The notes under the pieces: generated by a model
What the model was told of the DNA's origin: nothing
The model's database searches: none
What the model saw: the letters and a program-made list of their open reading frames with translations, nothing else
Assembly: GCF_041222825.1 (NCBI RefSeq)
Contig: NZ_CP139482.1
Span: 3,725,501 to 3,789,500, forward strand
Direction of reading: 5' to 3'
DNA length: 64,000 nucleotides
DNA from: Candidatus Thalassolituus haligoni
GTDB lineage: Bacteria > Pseudomonadota > Gammaproteobacteria > Pseudomonadales > Oceanobacteraceae
Position numbers and translations under genes: made by a program
In this document: one piece after another, positions 26,535 through 36,018 of the stretch
How positions within the stretch are numbered: the first letter of the stretch is position 1
How the letters are laid out: the number at the start of each line of letters is the position of its first letter

Positions 26535-28831
26535 AACCTGCTGTAATCGGCCTGATCGGCAATCCTAACTGTGGCAAGACCACTCTGTTCAACCAACTGA
26601 CCGGTGCCCGCCAGAAAGTTGGCAATTGGCCTGGGGTAACCGTCGAGCGTAAAGAAGGTGTCGTGGTTATTCGCGACCAGAATCTGACTCTGGTCGATTT
26701 GCCAGGCACTTACGCACTCGACAGCCAGGATGACGACGTGTCTCTGGATGAGCGTATCGCCCGAGACTTTGTTATCGGCGGCGAGTCCGATCTGGTCATT
26801 AATATTCTTGATGGCTCGAACCTGGAGCGCAATCTTTATCTCACTTCCCAGCTGCTGGATATGGGCGTGCCCATGGTATGCGCAGTCAATATGCTTGACG
26901 TTGCCGAGCGGGAAGGAATACATATTGATACTCAGCAGCTGTCTACCCTGCTGGGTGTAGCGGTTGTACCAATTGTTGCGTCGACCGGCGATGGTATTGA
27001 AGAATTACGCCGCGTCGTTGGCCATGCCCTGCAGCATTCTGCCGTCCCGACCCCCATGTGGCGCGCATCCGGCAACATTCATACGGCACTCGAAGAATTG
27101 ATTGCTGCCTCCGGGCAAACCCTGTCCAATCCGCGCTGGATGGCTTCTCGGGCACTGGAGAGTGATCGCCAGGCCGCCGCCGATGTTGGGCCAGCCTATC
27201 GCAGCGCCTATGTAAAACTTGCCGCCGACTGGCGTCAACGTATAGAAAGCCAGGAACATCAGCCAATCGATGTGCTGATTGCCAACTCCCGCTTTACATC
27301 AATAAGACGTCTGACCCATCAGGTCGTCAGCCTGCACCATACCGGGCGCTCACTCACCGAGCGTATCGACAGTTGGGTACTGAACCGCTTCCTTGGTATT
27401 CCCTTCTTTCTCGGCATCATGTATTTGATGTTTACCTTTGCGATTAATTTTGGCGGCGCGTTTATCGATTTCTTTGACATGTCGTCATCGGCTATTTTTG
27501 TTGAGGGCAGTCGTTACCTGCTCAACGCCATATCCGCACCAGAATGGCTCATCACCTTGCTCTCCGATGGATTGGGTGGCGGCATTCAGCTGGTCGCCAC
27601 CTTCATTCCGATTATTGGTGGTTTATACCTGTTTTTATCCATTATTGAAGACTCTGGCTATATGGCCAGGGCAGCCTTTGTTATGGATCGCCTGATGCGT
27701 TCAGTCGGGCTGCCAGGAAAGTCTTTTGTGCCACTCATTGTCGGATTCGGCTGTAACGTTCCTGCGGTAATGGCCGCCCGGACAATGGACACCCATAAAG
27801 ATCGTTTATTAACCATCGCTATGGCACCGTTTATGTCCTGCGGTGCCCGGCTGTCTGTATTTGCCCTGTTCGCCGCTGCGTTTTTTGCAGACAACGGTGC
27901 CACCATGGTGTTTGCACTTTATATACTTGGCATCGCCATGGCACTGCTTACCGGTCTGGCGCTGAAGAACACGCTGTTCAAACCGGAGTTAACTCCGTTT
28001 GTTATGGAACTACCGGCTTACCATATCCCGACCGTCAAGGGTGTACTGATTAAAACCTGGGAACGACTGAAGTCGTTTTCAATGCGAGCCGGTAAAACCA
28101 TTATTATTGTGGTTACTGTACTGAGCTTTTTGAATTCAATTGGAACAGACGGTTCCTTTGGCAACCAGAATAATGAGAAGTCGGTATTGTCCGGCATTGC
28201 CAGAGTGGCGACCCCGGTATTGGCACCGATGGGAGTACAGTCTGACAACTGGCCCGCAACCGTCGGCATCATTACCGGTATTTTTGCCAAGGAAGCCGTT
28301 GTGGGAACACTGGACGCCCTCTACAGTCCGGACGTAATAGCCGATGACCGTCAATACAACCTGCCCAATTTATTACTGGAATCCCTTCTGACCATTCCGG
28401 ATAACCTTGCCAATGTGGCGAATAATCTGCTCGATCCTCTGGGACTGAATCTGATTGGTGCCGACCAAGGCGAAGAGCAAGGTGTGCACTCTGGAACATT
28501 CAGTGCGATGGAATTGTTGTTTGGCAGTCAGCTGGCGGCCTTTTCCTACCTGGTGTTTGTACTGTTATACACCCCCTGTGTTGCCACTCTGGGTGCTATG
28601 GTGCGGGAAGCTGGCATCAAATGGATGATGTTTGTTGCCATCTGGAGTACTGGCCTGGCCTACACCACCGCCGTACTGGTGTATCAGCTCGGTAGCATCA
28701 CCGCCCACCCACTGAGTTCCGGGGTCTGGTCGCTCGGCTGCGTTGGTTTTATCGCTGGCTGTTTGCTGCTGATGCGGCGTCATGGCAAACGCCGCGACGC
28801 GTTATTGATACCGATAGTCCAGCTTAACTGA
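26531..28831 (+). CDS. feoB: Ferrous iron transporter FeoB
   Basis: FeoB is the inner-membrane Fe(II) transporter. This 766-residue protein starts with GTG overlapping the feoA stop. The N-terminal G-domain has G1 GNPNCGKTT, G3 DLPGTYAL and G4 NMLD. The membrane part shows the Gate motifs (VPLIVGFGCNVPAVMAARTM, and GIFAKEAVVGTL) and multiple TM helices. There is no FeoC after it. The neighbouring nif genes have a high iron demand, but regulation here looks Fur-type, not NifA-type. Confidence 0.97.
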   Translation: MKPAVIGLIGNPNCGKTTLFNQLTGARQKVGNWPGVTVERKEGVVVIRDQNLTLVDLPGTYALDSQDDDVSLDERIARDFVIGGESDLVINILDGSNLERNLYLTSQLLDMGVPMVCAVNMLDVAEREGIHIDTQQLSTLLGVAVVPIVASTGDGIEELRRVVGHALQHSAVPTPMWRASGNIHTALEELIAASGQTLSNPRWMASRALESDRQAAADVGPAYRSAYVKLAADWRQRIESQEHQPIDVLIANSRFTSIRRLTHQVVSLHHTGRSLTERIDSWVLNRFLGIPFFLGIMYLMFTFAINFGGAFIDFFDMSSSAIFVEGSRYLLNAISAPEWLITLLSDGLGGGIQLVATFIPIIGGLYLFLSIIEDSGYMARAAFVMDRLMRSVGLPGKSFVPLIVGFGCNVPAVMAARTMDTHKDRLLTIAMAPFMSCGARLSVFALFAAAFFADNGATMVFALYILGIAMALLTGLALKNTLFKPELTPFVMELPAYHIPTVKGVLIKTWERLKSFSMRAGKTIIIVVTVLSFLNSIGTDGSFGNQNNEKSVLSGIARVATPVLAPMGVQSDNWPATVGIITGIFAKEAVVGTLDALYSPDVIADDRQYNLPNLLLESLLTIPDNLANVANNLLDPLGLNLIGADQGEEQGVHSGTFSAMELLFGSQLAAFSYLVFVLLYTPCVATLGAMVREAGIKWMMFVAIWSTGLAYTTAVLVYQLGSITAHPLSSGVWSLGCVGFIAGCLLLMRRHGKRRDALLIPIVQLN

Positions 28832-28844
28832 CGCCAAGCCCGTA

Positions 28845-28873
28845 TGCTCAGTCGGGTCTGATTCGACTGAGCA
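28845..28873. terminator. Bidirectional hairpin between feoB and flavin reductase
   Basis: TGCTCAGTCG and CGACTGAGCA pair perfectly around a 9-nt loop, overlapping the last codons of the convergent flavin reductase gene. There is no T-tract on the plus side. Confidence 0.5.
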
Positions 28874-29459
28874 GTTCTCCCAAGCCAGCATAGGCTTTGC
28901 CACCCAGCCGCCCCAGAGGATCAACCGCTTCGGCATTGATCTGCTGACGCTGCTTAACCGGCTCAAGTACCGTTTCAGCCACGTAAAGCTGGTCGATCTG
29001 CAGAAACACCAGATGCTGTGGCGCTGGCCCCAGATCGACTTGCTGCTGGTAATGACAGGCAAATGCCAGAGGCGAATCAGTCAGTCTCGGTAAGCCTCCA
29101 GCGATAAACTCTGTAACCGCCAGCCCCTGTTGATCCACTTCACTCTCATCAAACCCCAGAGTAGCTGAGCTGGTGTTAACCGCATCCAGATCCGCGACAC
29201 GGGGAATATGGACAACGCACTCTCCGGTTCTGCGCAGGTTTTCATAACTGTCTTTTTCCATTCCTGCCGACTTCTGTCCCATGGACACCACCAGTGTGGG
29301 CGGATTGGAACAGACAGGGGCAAAAAAAGAATACGGTGCCAGGTTCAGGCTGCCCGACGGGTTTCTTGTCAGAATCCAGGCGATAGGACGCGGCAGCACT
29401 GCTTGGGTCATTAAAAAATAGCGTTGGGATGCTTCAATTTCTGCAAAATCAACAATCAT
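28848..29459 (-). CDS. Flavin reductase-like FMN-binding protein
   Basis: This 203-residue protein has the flavin reductase fold seen in the DIM6/NTAB group: LPRPIAWILTRNPSGSLNLAPYSFFAPVCSNPPTLVVSMG-type start, then ENLRRTGECVVHIP, SPLAFACHYQQQVDLG and HLVFLQIDQLYV. It probably binds FMN and is cytosolic. The partner enzyme is unknown and the gene is alone. Confidence 0.88.
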   Translation of the reverse strand: MIVDFAEIEASQRYFLMTQAVLPRPIAWILTRNPSGSLNLAPYSFFAPVCSNPPTLVVSMGQKSAGMEKDSYENLRRTGECVVHIPRVADLDAVNTSSATLGFDESEVDQQGLAVTEFIAGGLPRLTDSPLAFACHYQQQVDLGPAPQHLVFLQIDQLYVAETVLEPVKQRQQINAEAVDPLGRLGGKAYAGLGELLSRIRPD

Positions 29460-29619
29460 GAAATCTCCTGCCGGTTAACCGGGATTGTCAAAGACAGCGA
29501 CCTGTCACCTGAGTTCGCTGGCCCCACTCAAACACATCACATCGCCGCCATACAAACGTCATTCTAATGTCATTTGCCAGAGGACTAATACAGGCATCCA
29601 AAGCCAGCCGGATTTGCTC

Positions 29620-30045
29620 ATGAGCGAAATACCTTTTTCCCGGAGCTTTATTCGCCATAGCGGCATCGCCGCCCTGGTCGTTATCACATTAATGCTGAAT
29701 GGTAGCCAGAATACCGCCGGTTATTGGCAGGCCTGGAACAGCAAACGAGAAAACTGGCAGGTCAATCAGTGGCCCAATTGCCAAAACACCAAACACTATC
29801 AACAATACGATCAACAACAATACGATCAACAACAATGCCGCCAGCAATGGCGCCAGTTACTGACCGCCGCCATGGACTATAACCGCGAAGTGAATGCCAT
29901 GCCTGGCTGGCTCTGGCGCGCATGGCTGTATCCCGATCTACCCCGCTGTGTACGTATTCCTGCACAGATAACGCCAGCACAGGCACAACTGAGTGCCGCC
30001 ACGGTACTGCGGCCCTGCCCCCGAGACCAGCGCCAGGATTCCTGA
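29620..30045 (+). CDS. Hypothetical protein with Gln-rich tandem repeat
   Basis: The ATG at 29620 gives 141 residues; an upstream start at 29485 reads through poor sequence. After a possible N-terminal membrane anchor (IAALVVITLMLNG) come Trp/Gln/Asn-rich residues and a tandem QQYDQQQYDQQQ stretch from a 15-bp DNA repeat at about 29795-29840. Four cysteines are present. No family is recognised. It precedes the BASS transporter by about 40 bp. Confidence 0.5.
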   Translation: MSEIPFSRSFIRHSGIAALVVITLMLNGSQNTAGYWQAWNSKRENWQVNQWPNCQNTKHYQQYDQQQYDQQQCRQQWRQLLTAAMDYNREVNAMPGWLWRAWLYPDLPRCVRIPAQITPAQAQLSAATVLRPCPRDQRQDS

Positions 30046-30087
30046 TATGGTCGCGACTTCAGAGTTAGCGATATTCGGGTAAATACC

Positions 30088-31053
30088 ATGCTGTCATTAC
30101 AAAGCGTCTTTCCTCTTCTTGCTATAGCGGTGAGCTGGCTGGCGTGGAACGACCCCCAACCACTACTGGGTTGGAACGTCGCTGTTATTCCATTACTGAT
30201 GTTTATTATGTTTTGCATGGGCCTGACTTTACGGGCACAAGACTTCCGCCGTATCTTGCGCAAACCGGAACCGGTCGCTATGGGCGTCACCTTGCAATAT
30301 CTGCTGATGCCACTGCTTGGCTGGTTGCTGGTGCATCTGTTGGCACTGCCAGACGAAGTGGCGTTAGGTGTCATTCTGGTAGGCGTATGTGCCGGTGGAA
30401 CGGCATCCAATGTCATGACCTACCTGGCTGGGGGTGACGTTGCCCTGTCAATCAGTATGACTCTGCTTTCCACCCTGTGGGGCGTTGTCCTGACCCCATG
30501 GCTACTGAGCTTCTATGCCTCCGCAAGCGTCAGTGTCGATATACTCGCGATCCTGCTGACGACCGCAAAAATTGTCGTGCTGCCGATCATTGCTGGCATC
30601 GCCATCAATCATTACCTCCCGGCACTACGCCAGGCAGTCAACAAACAGCTGGCAAACGCCGCAACCGTCGCCATATTGGCCATTATCGCCATCGTCGTTG
30701 CGCTGAATGCCGATGAGATTGCCACGGTGGGCGTCATGACATTACTGGCGGTGGCGTTACACAACCTGCTCGGTACTGCGTTGGGTTATACGTTGGCGCG
30801 CTGGCGCGGCTTTACCGAAGTCGAGTGTCGCACCATTGCCATCGAAGTAGGCATGCAAAATTCAGGACTGGGGGCAGCGCTGGCGTTGCAGTTTTTTACC
30901 CCCCTTACTGCCCTGCCCGCCGCCCTGTTCAGCGTCTGGCATAACCTCAGCGGCGCGCTGCTAGCCTCCTGGTGGCGCTGGCAAACCCGACGCCGGATTC
31001 GCCAGTTGCAAACAGCCAGTGTGGTCAGCAAGACTGATAACGCAAAACCTTGA
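30088..31053 (+). CDS. Bile acid:sodium symporter (BASS) family transporter
   Basis: This is a 321-residue inner-membrane protein with about ten TM helices. Family blocks are MFCMGLTLRAQDFRR, QYLLMPLLGWLL, GVCAGGTASNVMTYLAGGDVALSISMT and the second crossover EVGMQNSGLGAALA. It likely imports an organic anion with Na+. Substrate unknown. The 3' end overlaps the convergent methyltransferase by about 29 bp. Confidence 0.93.
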   Translation: MLSLQSVFPLLAIAVSWLAWNDPQPLLGWNVAVIPLLMFIMFCMGLTLRAQDFRRILRKPEPVAMGVTLQYLLMPLLGWLLVHLLALPDEVALGVILVGVCAGGTASNVMTYLAGGDVALSISMTLLSTLWGVVLTPWLLSFYASASVSVDILAILLTTAKIVVLPIIAGIAINHYLPALRQAVNKQLANAATVAILAIIAIVVALNADEIATVGVMTLLAVALHNLLGTALGYTLARWRGFTEVECRTIAIEVGMQNSGLGAALALQFFTPLTALPAALFSVWHNLSGALLASWWRWQTRRRIRQLQTASVVSKTDNAKP

Positions 31054-31909
31054 GTCCTGCCGTATCATCCACTTCCACAAAAGCATCCGGATTCGGCAAG
31101 CGCTCGATGTAGCACCAGTCCGGACACTCGTTGGCAACTTGCTCGCGCAAAAAATGCTCCCCCAACTCTGGCGCATTCAAACACAGTAACAACTCCCCTC
31201 CAGGCGCCAGCATCTCCGGCAGGCGCCGCAACAACCTCGGGTAATCCTTGCGAATATCAACACTGCCTTTCTGGAAGGTTGGCGGATCAGCAATCACCAG
31301 ATCGTAGGGGCCATGTTTTTTCAGCCGTCCAAATGAACGAAAAATATCCACCCCCTCAAAAACAACCCGATCGAGCTGGTGTTGATTAAGGCGGTGGTTA
31401 TCCCTGCCGATAGCCAATGCTCTGCGGCTCATATCAACATTCACAACCCGTGCCGCTCCGCCCGCAATCGCCGCCACGGAAAAGCCACAGGTATAGGCAA
31501 ACAGGTTTAACACCCGCTTGCCGGCACCATGTTCCAGCACCCAGCGGCGACCATTGGCCATATCGAGAAACAGGCCGGTATTCTGGAACTGGCCAAAACT
31601 GAGTTCATAATTCAGACCATGCTCAGTGACTTCCAACCGGGCCGGCAGTTCACCCACCAGGGCTTCCATCGGTGCCATGGGTCGACAGCGATACTGCACC
31701 GCCACTACCGTGGCCTCAGCCAGGGTCGCCATCAGCCAGGCTGATAACTGCTCGAGCCAGCCCATTACCGGCTCCTGATACAGGGTGATCAGTACCAGTG
31801 GCGTATACCAATCAATATTAACGTGTTCAAAGCCGGGTTCACTGTGCCCCCGGCCATGAAACAGCCGCTGAGCCTCACACGACACAGGCAGACGAAAATC
31901 GGGAATCAT
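31025..31909 (-). CDS. Class I SAM-dependent methyltransferase (RlmI-like)
   Basis: The 294-residue protein has the COG1092-type methyltransferase core: FGQFQNTGLFLDMANGR, motif I VLNLFAYTCGFSVAAIAGGA, then VNVDMSRRALAIGRDNHRLN and the IADPPTFQKGS catalytic motif. It lacks the N-terminal PUA domain of RlmI, so it is a shorter relative. Likely an rRNA methyltransferase; the target is unknown. Confidence 0.88.
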   Translation of the reverse strand: MIPDFRLPVSCEAQRLFHGRGHSEPGFEHVNIDWYTPLVLITLYQEPVMGWLEQLSAWLMATLAEATVVAVQYRCRPMAPMEALVGELPARLEVTEHGLNYELSFGQFQNTGLFLDMANGRRWVLEHGAGKRVLNLFAYTCGFSVAAIAGGAARVVNVDMSRRALAIGRDNHRLNQHQLDRVVFEGVDIFRSFGRLKKHGPYDLVIADPPTFQKGSVDIRKDYPRLLRRLPEMLAPGGELLLCLNAPELGEHFLREQVANECPDWCYIERLPNPDAFVEVDDTAGLKVLRYQSC

Positions 31910-32356
31910 GAGTACAATTTATCCAGACAAAACCATTAAAACGAACGGACTCACAGAGCCGTATGCCGATCACCATAACAGCATCAGCTTGAGCCATGAT
32001 GGGAGAGCGAGAAATAAGACAATTCTGCCGTTCTACTGGCATTTATTTTGCCTTATGAATAACCGTCTGAGGCAAATTGGGCCAATCCGATAAGGCCGAC
32101 AGACAATCATCCCACTCAGGCTCAATTCATGGCCAACTATTTTGCATCAGTCCTTGGTCACCAGAACTTACTGAGCTACTATGGCAGTGAGCTTGTCGTT
32201 TCAAGCTCTATTGGCGAGTGCTCCAGATTCACCCGAAGTGTGCAGGATACTGGTCGATATCGGCATTGATTGCTTACCGGATGACCGGCCAGTACCGCAG
32301 TGCCAGCAAAATCGCATTAAATTGGCTTTGGCCAACATCAATTTCAGGAAATACAA
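31910..32356 (+). other. Long leader region of the cold-shock gene
   Basis: About 450 bp without a secure gene. An ORF of 46 codons (32129-32269, starting MANYFASVLG) is present but unrecognised and has no clear ribosome site. A long leader is common for cspA-type genes, whose mRNA folding is temperature dependent; this is an inference. Confidence 0.35.
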
Positions 32357-32566
32357 ATGGCAGATCAAGTTCAGGGCACTGTTAAGTGGTTCAACGATGA
32401 GAAAGGATTCGGCTTTATTGAGCAGGAATCTGGTAAAGATGTTTTTGTTCACTACAGTGCTATCAACGGCGCAGGCCGTAAGTCACTGCAGGAAGGCCAG
32501 AAAGTGACCATGGAAGTAACCATGGGCCAGAAAGGTCCTCAGGCTGAAAACGTCAACCCTCTGTAA
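32357..32566 (+). CDS. CspA-family cold-shock protein
   Basis: The 69-residue single cold-shock domain has RNP1 KGFGFIEQ and RNP2 VFVHYSAI with the starting [11 protein letters not shown]. It binds single-stranded RNA/DNA and melts mRNA structure. One of probably several csp paralogues, so no symbol is given. Confidence 0.96.
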   Translation: MADQVQGTVKWFNDEKGFGFIEQESGKDVFVHYSAINGAGRKSLQEGQKVTMEVTMGQKGPQAENVNPL

Positions 32567-32753
32567 CATCCTGGGCCGTTCTACGGCCGTGGCCCTGTTA
32601 TCTGTTTGGTCACCCTTTGTGTTTTCACCAGGCGTGTCACCCTTCAAGATTCGCTGGCCAAAAGTCCGCTGAAGCCTCTGGCTTCAGCAGACCCATCTCT
32701 TGCATCTGCATGCCCATTTCCGTTCCCCAGCCATTCAGCGACGTATCGTCCCT

Positions 32754-33176
32754 ATGATTGACCAAGGCGAACTGTTTAACATCCCCAATCCGTGCCGTGG
32801 AATTTGTACCGTTAATAACAAAGGGTTCTGCAAAGGTTGTTTACGCAGCCGTCAGGAGCGCTTCCACTGGAACGAATTTAGTAATTTCCAGAAACAACTG
32901 ATCGTCAATCTGTGTGAACGCCGCCGCCTGAAGTTAAAGGCAGGACAGGTACAACACGTCGAAGACGCATTGCCAGAGTACATTCCACAAGGGGATTTGT
33001 TTGCTGCTGATCGCAACAGAATGGATCAGAGTCTGGAAAACTCACGTACATCAGCCCCAGAAGAGCCAACGCCTCCACCTCTGGATACGGCATCGAGAAC
33101 AACGCCACAACAAGCTAGCCAGATTGGTCTGTTTGAAAGCCAGGGAAACCCTGACTCAAAACAAGACGGCCACTAG
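32754..33176 (+). CDS. DUF1289 protein with extended tail
   Basis: The N-terminal half carries the DUF1289 cysteine signature NPCRGICTVNNKGFCKGC (four Cys, probably metal-binding). Homologues are often just 60-80 residues; here a low-complexity Pro/Ser/Thr/Gln-rich tail extends the protein to 140 residues. The tail contains two LF-containing segments (GDLFAADR and IGLFESQ) that echo GELFNIP at the start. The TAG stop lies inside the terminal inverted repeat of the adjacent MITE-like element. Confidence 0.8.
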   Translation: MIDQGELFNIPNPCRGICTVNNKGFCKGCLRSRQERFHWNEFSNFQKQLIVNLCERRRLKLKAGQVQHVEDALPEYIPQGDLFAADRNRMDQSLENSRTSAPEEPTPPPLDTASRTTPQQASQIGLFESQGNPDSKQDGH

Positions 33177-33341
33177 GAGTCTGTCGGGCTTAGGGCTGCG
33201 CTACTGCGGAAAAGCTGAATCTGGCTCTTTTTTGAGCAAATTCTGGTTAAATAGAACCACTATTCGCCTCAAATTTGCGCAAAAATCGCTCAAGCCAGTC
33301 TTTCCCTCGCGACGAACGACTAAATCCGACAGGCTCCTAGC
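33174..33341. mobile_element. MITE-like element, full copy A
   Basis: About 168 bp with 15-bp terminal inverted repeats CTAGGAGTCTGTCGG and CCGACAGGCTCCTAG (one mismatch). It has no coding capacity for a transposase. A second full copy is at 59914-60073 and half copies are at 45927-46012 and 59207-59291. Its left end supplies the stop codon of the DUF1289 gene. Confidence 0.75.
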
Positions 33342-34128
33342 CAGGCAAACGCACTGCTTCGAATTCATTCATCCAGCCAAGCGTCGCAGAAGTTGCCCGG
33401 CTTGGGTGGTACTCTGCCCCAACCCAGCCCTCGTAATGGCTGCTCTCGATCGTGGCAAACACTTCATCAAACTTGATCCGCCCGGTTCCCGGTTCGTGTC
33501 GGCCCGGCATATCGGCAAACTGGATATGGCCGATCTTGCGACCGTGACGGCGAATAAACCCGATCACATCCACGCCCATACGGGACATATGATAAACATC
33601 AAACTGCGCCTTGATGTGAGGATGACGTAGCTCCACCATAATGGCCAACATTTCCCGCCCGGTGCAAACCATAAAATCGGGCATATCAAAACGATTAATC
33701 GCTTCAAACGTGGTGGTGATTCCAAACGGGGCAAAACTGTCGGCGGTTACCTGCAGATTGCGAATAAAGGTCGCCATATACTCTTCGCGACGCTCGGGAA
33801 TGCGACAGCAGCCCGGTAATACGTTCACCGTGGGAATTTTTAATGCCCGCGCATAAGACAGGCATTCCACCACTGCAGCGGCATATTCTGCGGTCTTGCG
33901 CGGTACGCATGCCAGCCCTTCTCCGCCCTGCATCAGATCGCCAGCAGACACGTTAATCAGTACGCATTTGAGGTCATTGTCGATCAGCTGTCGCTTGATA
34001 TCAGAGATCGGATAAGCGTAGGGAAACTGGATTTCGACCGCATGAAAGCCGTCTCGGCGGGCTGCCGTAAACCGTTTCATAAACGGTAACTCGGTATATA
34101 AGGTGGATAAATTAGCGCTCGCCTTCAC
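33337..34128 (-). CDS. Hydroxypyruvate isomerase family protein
   Basis: This 263-residue TIM-barrel protein of the xylose-isomerase-like fold has FKxF-type start MKRFTAARRDGFHAVEIQFPY, GCCRIPERREEY, FEAINRFDMPDF, AQFDVYHMSRMG, HIQFADMPGRHEPGTG and WVGAEYHPS, typical of Hyi/OtnI. It interconverts hydroxypyruvate and tartronate semialdehyde or the 2-oxo-tetronate analogues. GTG start overlaps the reductase gene upstream by 17 bp, so the two act together. Confidence 0.9.
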   Translation of the reverse strand: MKASANLSTLYTELPFMKRFTAARRDGFHAVEIQFPYAYPISDIKRQLIDNDLKCVLINVSAGDLMQGGEGLACVPRKTAEYAAAVVECLSYARALKIPTVNVLPGCCRIPERREEYMATFIRNLQVTADSFAPFGITTTFEAINRFDMPDFMVCTGREMLAIMVELRHPHIKAQFDVYHMSRMGVDVIGFIRRHGRKIGHIQFADMPGRHEPGTGRIKFDEVFATIESSHYEGWVGAEYHPSRATSATLGWMNEFEAVRLPG

Positions 34129-35002
34129 CTGACAACATCTCCATATACAAGTGAATCAACGTAGCAGGATCCTGCTCCCCAAAACCACGGCCAGCATGTT
34201 GACGTAGTAACTCGACACCCAGTCCTGCCATGGGAATTGCACTGCCCAAAGACTGCGCCAGACCATTGGCCATATTCATATCCTTGAGCAAGGTATTGAC
34301 CCGCCACTTTATATCCTCGAAATCGCGCGCGGCCATTTTAGGGCCAGTGAGCTGAAGTGGCGTGGAATCTGCGAAACCACCCCGAAGTGCCTGAGGCAAT
34401 GCCAGCGCATCAACGCCTGCCCGTTCAGCCAACGCAAATACCTCCGCCATTACCAGAACATTGCAACTCACCAACATCTGGTTGCACACCTTGGTCACCT
34501 GACCAGCACCCGTTGGCCCCATATGGGTAACCCGCTGGCTCAGGGCTGCCAACACTGGCCTCAGCCGGTCGATCACAGATATATCGCCCCCTGCCATGAT
34601 TGCCAGGGTCCCTTGTTCCGCGCCAGTAACGCCACCCGATACCGGAGCATCCACCCAGCTCATACCGCATCGGGTTAGCAATTCAGAGGCCATCCGTCGG
34701 GTCGATTGCGGCTCAATACTGGAGAAGTCCACCAGTACCTGACCCTCATGTCCAACCGTCGCGATGCCCTCAGGGCCAAAGACAATATCACGAACGGCCT
34801 CAGTGTTGGTGACACACACCATCACCACATCGCATTGCTGCGTCAGTTCTGCCACCGATGCCGCCCGCTGAGCGCCTGCCGCCGCCACCGCTGCGGTTTT
34901 ATCGGGCGTACGATTCCAGACCCGGACAGGGTAGCCGGCGTCCAGCAGACGCATAACCATGGGAACTCCCATGAGGCCCATCCCGATAAATCCGATCGTC
35001 AA
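34112..35002 (-). CDS. Tartronate semialdehyde reductase-type beta-hydroxyacid dehydrogenase
   Basis: A 296-residue NAD(P)-dependent enzyme of the 3-hydroxyisobutyrate dehydrogenase family. Rossmann motif GFIGMGLMGVPM at the N-terminus, VDAPVSGGVTGAEQGTL substrate loop, and GAGQVTKVCNQ with the catalytic Lys. The TTG at 35002 has GAGG about eight bases upstream and fits homologues; an ATG at 35041 adds a poorly matching stretch. With the isomerase it would turn hydroxypyruvate or tartronate semialdehyde into glycerate. Confidence 0.9.
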   Translation of the reverse strand: MTIGFIGMGLMGVPMVMRLLDAGYPVRVWNRTPDKTAAVAAAGAQRAASVAELTQQCDVVMVCVTNTEAVRDIVFGPEGIATVGHEGQVLVDFSSIEPQSTRRMASELLTRCGMSWVDAPVSGGVTGAEQGTLAIMAGGDISVIDRLRPVLAALSQRVTHMGPTGAGQVTKVCNQMLVSCNVLVMAEVFALAERAGVDALALPQALRGGFADSTPLQLTGPKMAARDFEDIKWRVNTLLKDMNMANGLAQSLGSAIPMAGLGVELLRQHAGRGFGEQDPATLIHLYMEMLSGEGER

Positions 35003-35130
35003 TGTGCCGCCCTCGAGAAGAATAACTGCCAATACTATCAAAGACTTACTGACTTTGAACCAAGTTTTCCGACGTTTGCTCCCAGCTGGCCTATTCTTAA
35101 AATACCCACCCGCCAGAGGACACCTGTCTT

Positions 35131-35961
35131 ATGAATATGGCCACTATTTTTGCGGAGTCCCAACAGCTGCCGCATATCCCGAAAGTTGTACAAGAGCTGA
35201 TTGAAAGTTTCCGGGATGACAATGCCAATGCCGACGATATCAGCCGTAAGGTAGCACTCGACCAGGCGCTTACCGCCAAGGTATTACGGCTGGCCAACTC
35301 AGCTCACTATGGCCTGTCACGCACCGTTTCCAACCCCCAGGATGCCGTCGTGCTGTTGGGGTTAAATACACTGCGCACTATGGTACTGGCCTCCGGCGTC
35401 ACATCCGCCATGAAAGCCCCTGTCGGTTTTGATCAAAAAACTTTCTGGCGCGACTCCTTTGCCGTCGCCTCCCTAGCCAAATGGCTGGCTCGCTATATGC
35501 CAGACGGCGACAAAGAAACTGCTTTTACCTGCGGCATGTTACATTCCATCGGTTTAATGCTGATTCACATCGTACTGCCAGACGATGCCGCCAATGTTAA
35601 CGAATCCGTACATCTGGGTGGCAATCGTCACACCGCAGAAACTGCACGATTGGGTTTTACCTCTGCCGATGTCGGCACTGAACTGGCCAAGCGCTGGAAA
35701 TTCCCGGAAGAAATCCAGCAAGCAATCCAGGACCAGAACAACCCGGATCTGGATCAACCCTTCTCGAATCTCGGTGGCCTGATCTACATCGCCAAATACT
35801 TGCATACCGCCCATCAGAACGATCTGACCGAAGAAGAGCTGGTGGCGAAATTTCCAGTTCGGGTTGCCCGCCGTATCAGTCTCGATCTGCGTCAAATCCG
35901 TAGTGCACTGGCAGAATGCCGCGACCTGGAATCCGGTTTTGAAGACATTCTCAACGATTAG
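35131..35961 (+). CDS. HDOD-domain signalling protein
   Basis: This 276-residue cytosolic protein has an HDOD domain over residues 10-210: LPHIPKVVQELIESFRDD, LDQALTAKVLRLANSAHYG, AVVLLGLNTLRTMVLASG, and GMLHSIGLMLIHI. HDOD proteins lack phosphodiesterase metal ligands and act as scaffolds in regulation of motility or stress responses. Its partner is unknown. Confidence 0.9.
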   Translation: MNMATIFAESQQLPHIPKVVQELIESFRDDNANADDISRKVALDQALTAKVLRLANSAHYGLSRTVSNPQDAVVLLGLNTLRTMVLASGVTSAMKAPVGFDQKTFWRDSFAVASLAKWLARYMPDGDKETAFTCGMLHSIGLMLIHIVLPDDAANVNESVHLGGNRHTAETARLGFTSADVGTELAKRWKFPEEIQQAIQDQNNPDLDQPFSNLGGLIYIAKYLHTAHQNDLTEEELVAKFPVRVARRISLDLRQIRSALAECRDLESGFEDILND

Positions 35962-36018
35962 AGGATCTTCCAATGATGCACAGAAAACGCTTGGCGATTT
36001 AACAAGACACCATTGCGA

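Noticed and set aside
32181..32507. 108-codon ORF overlapping the cold-shock gene
   Set aside because: It crosses the well-supported csp gene in another frame.
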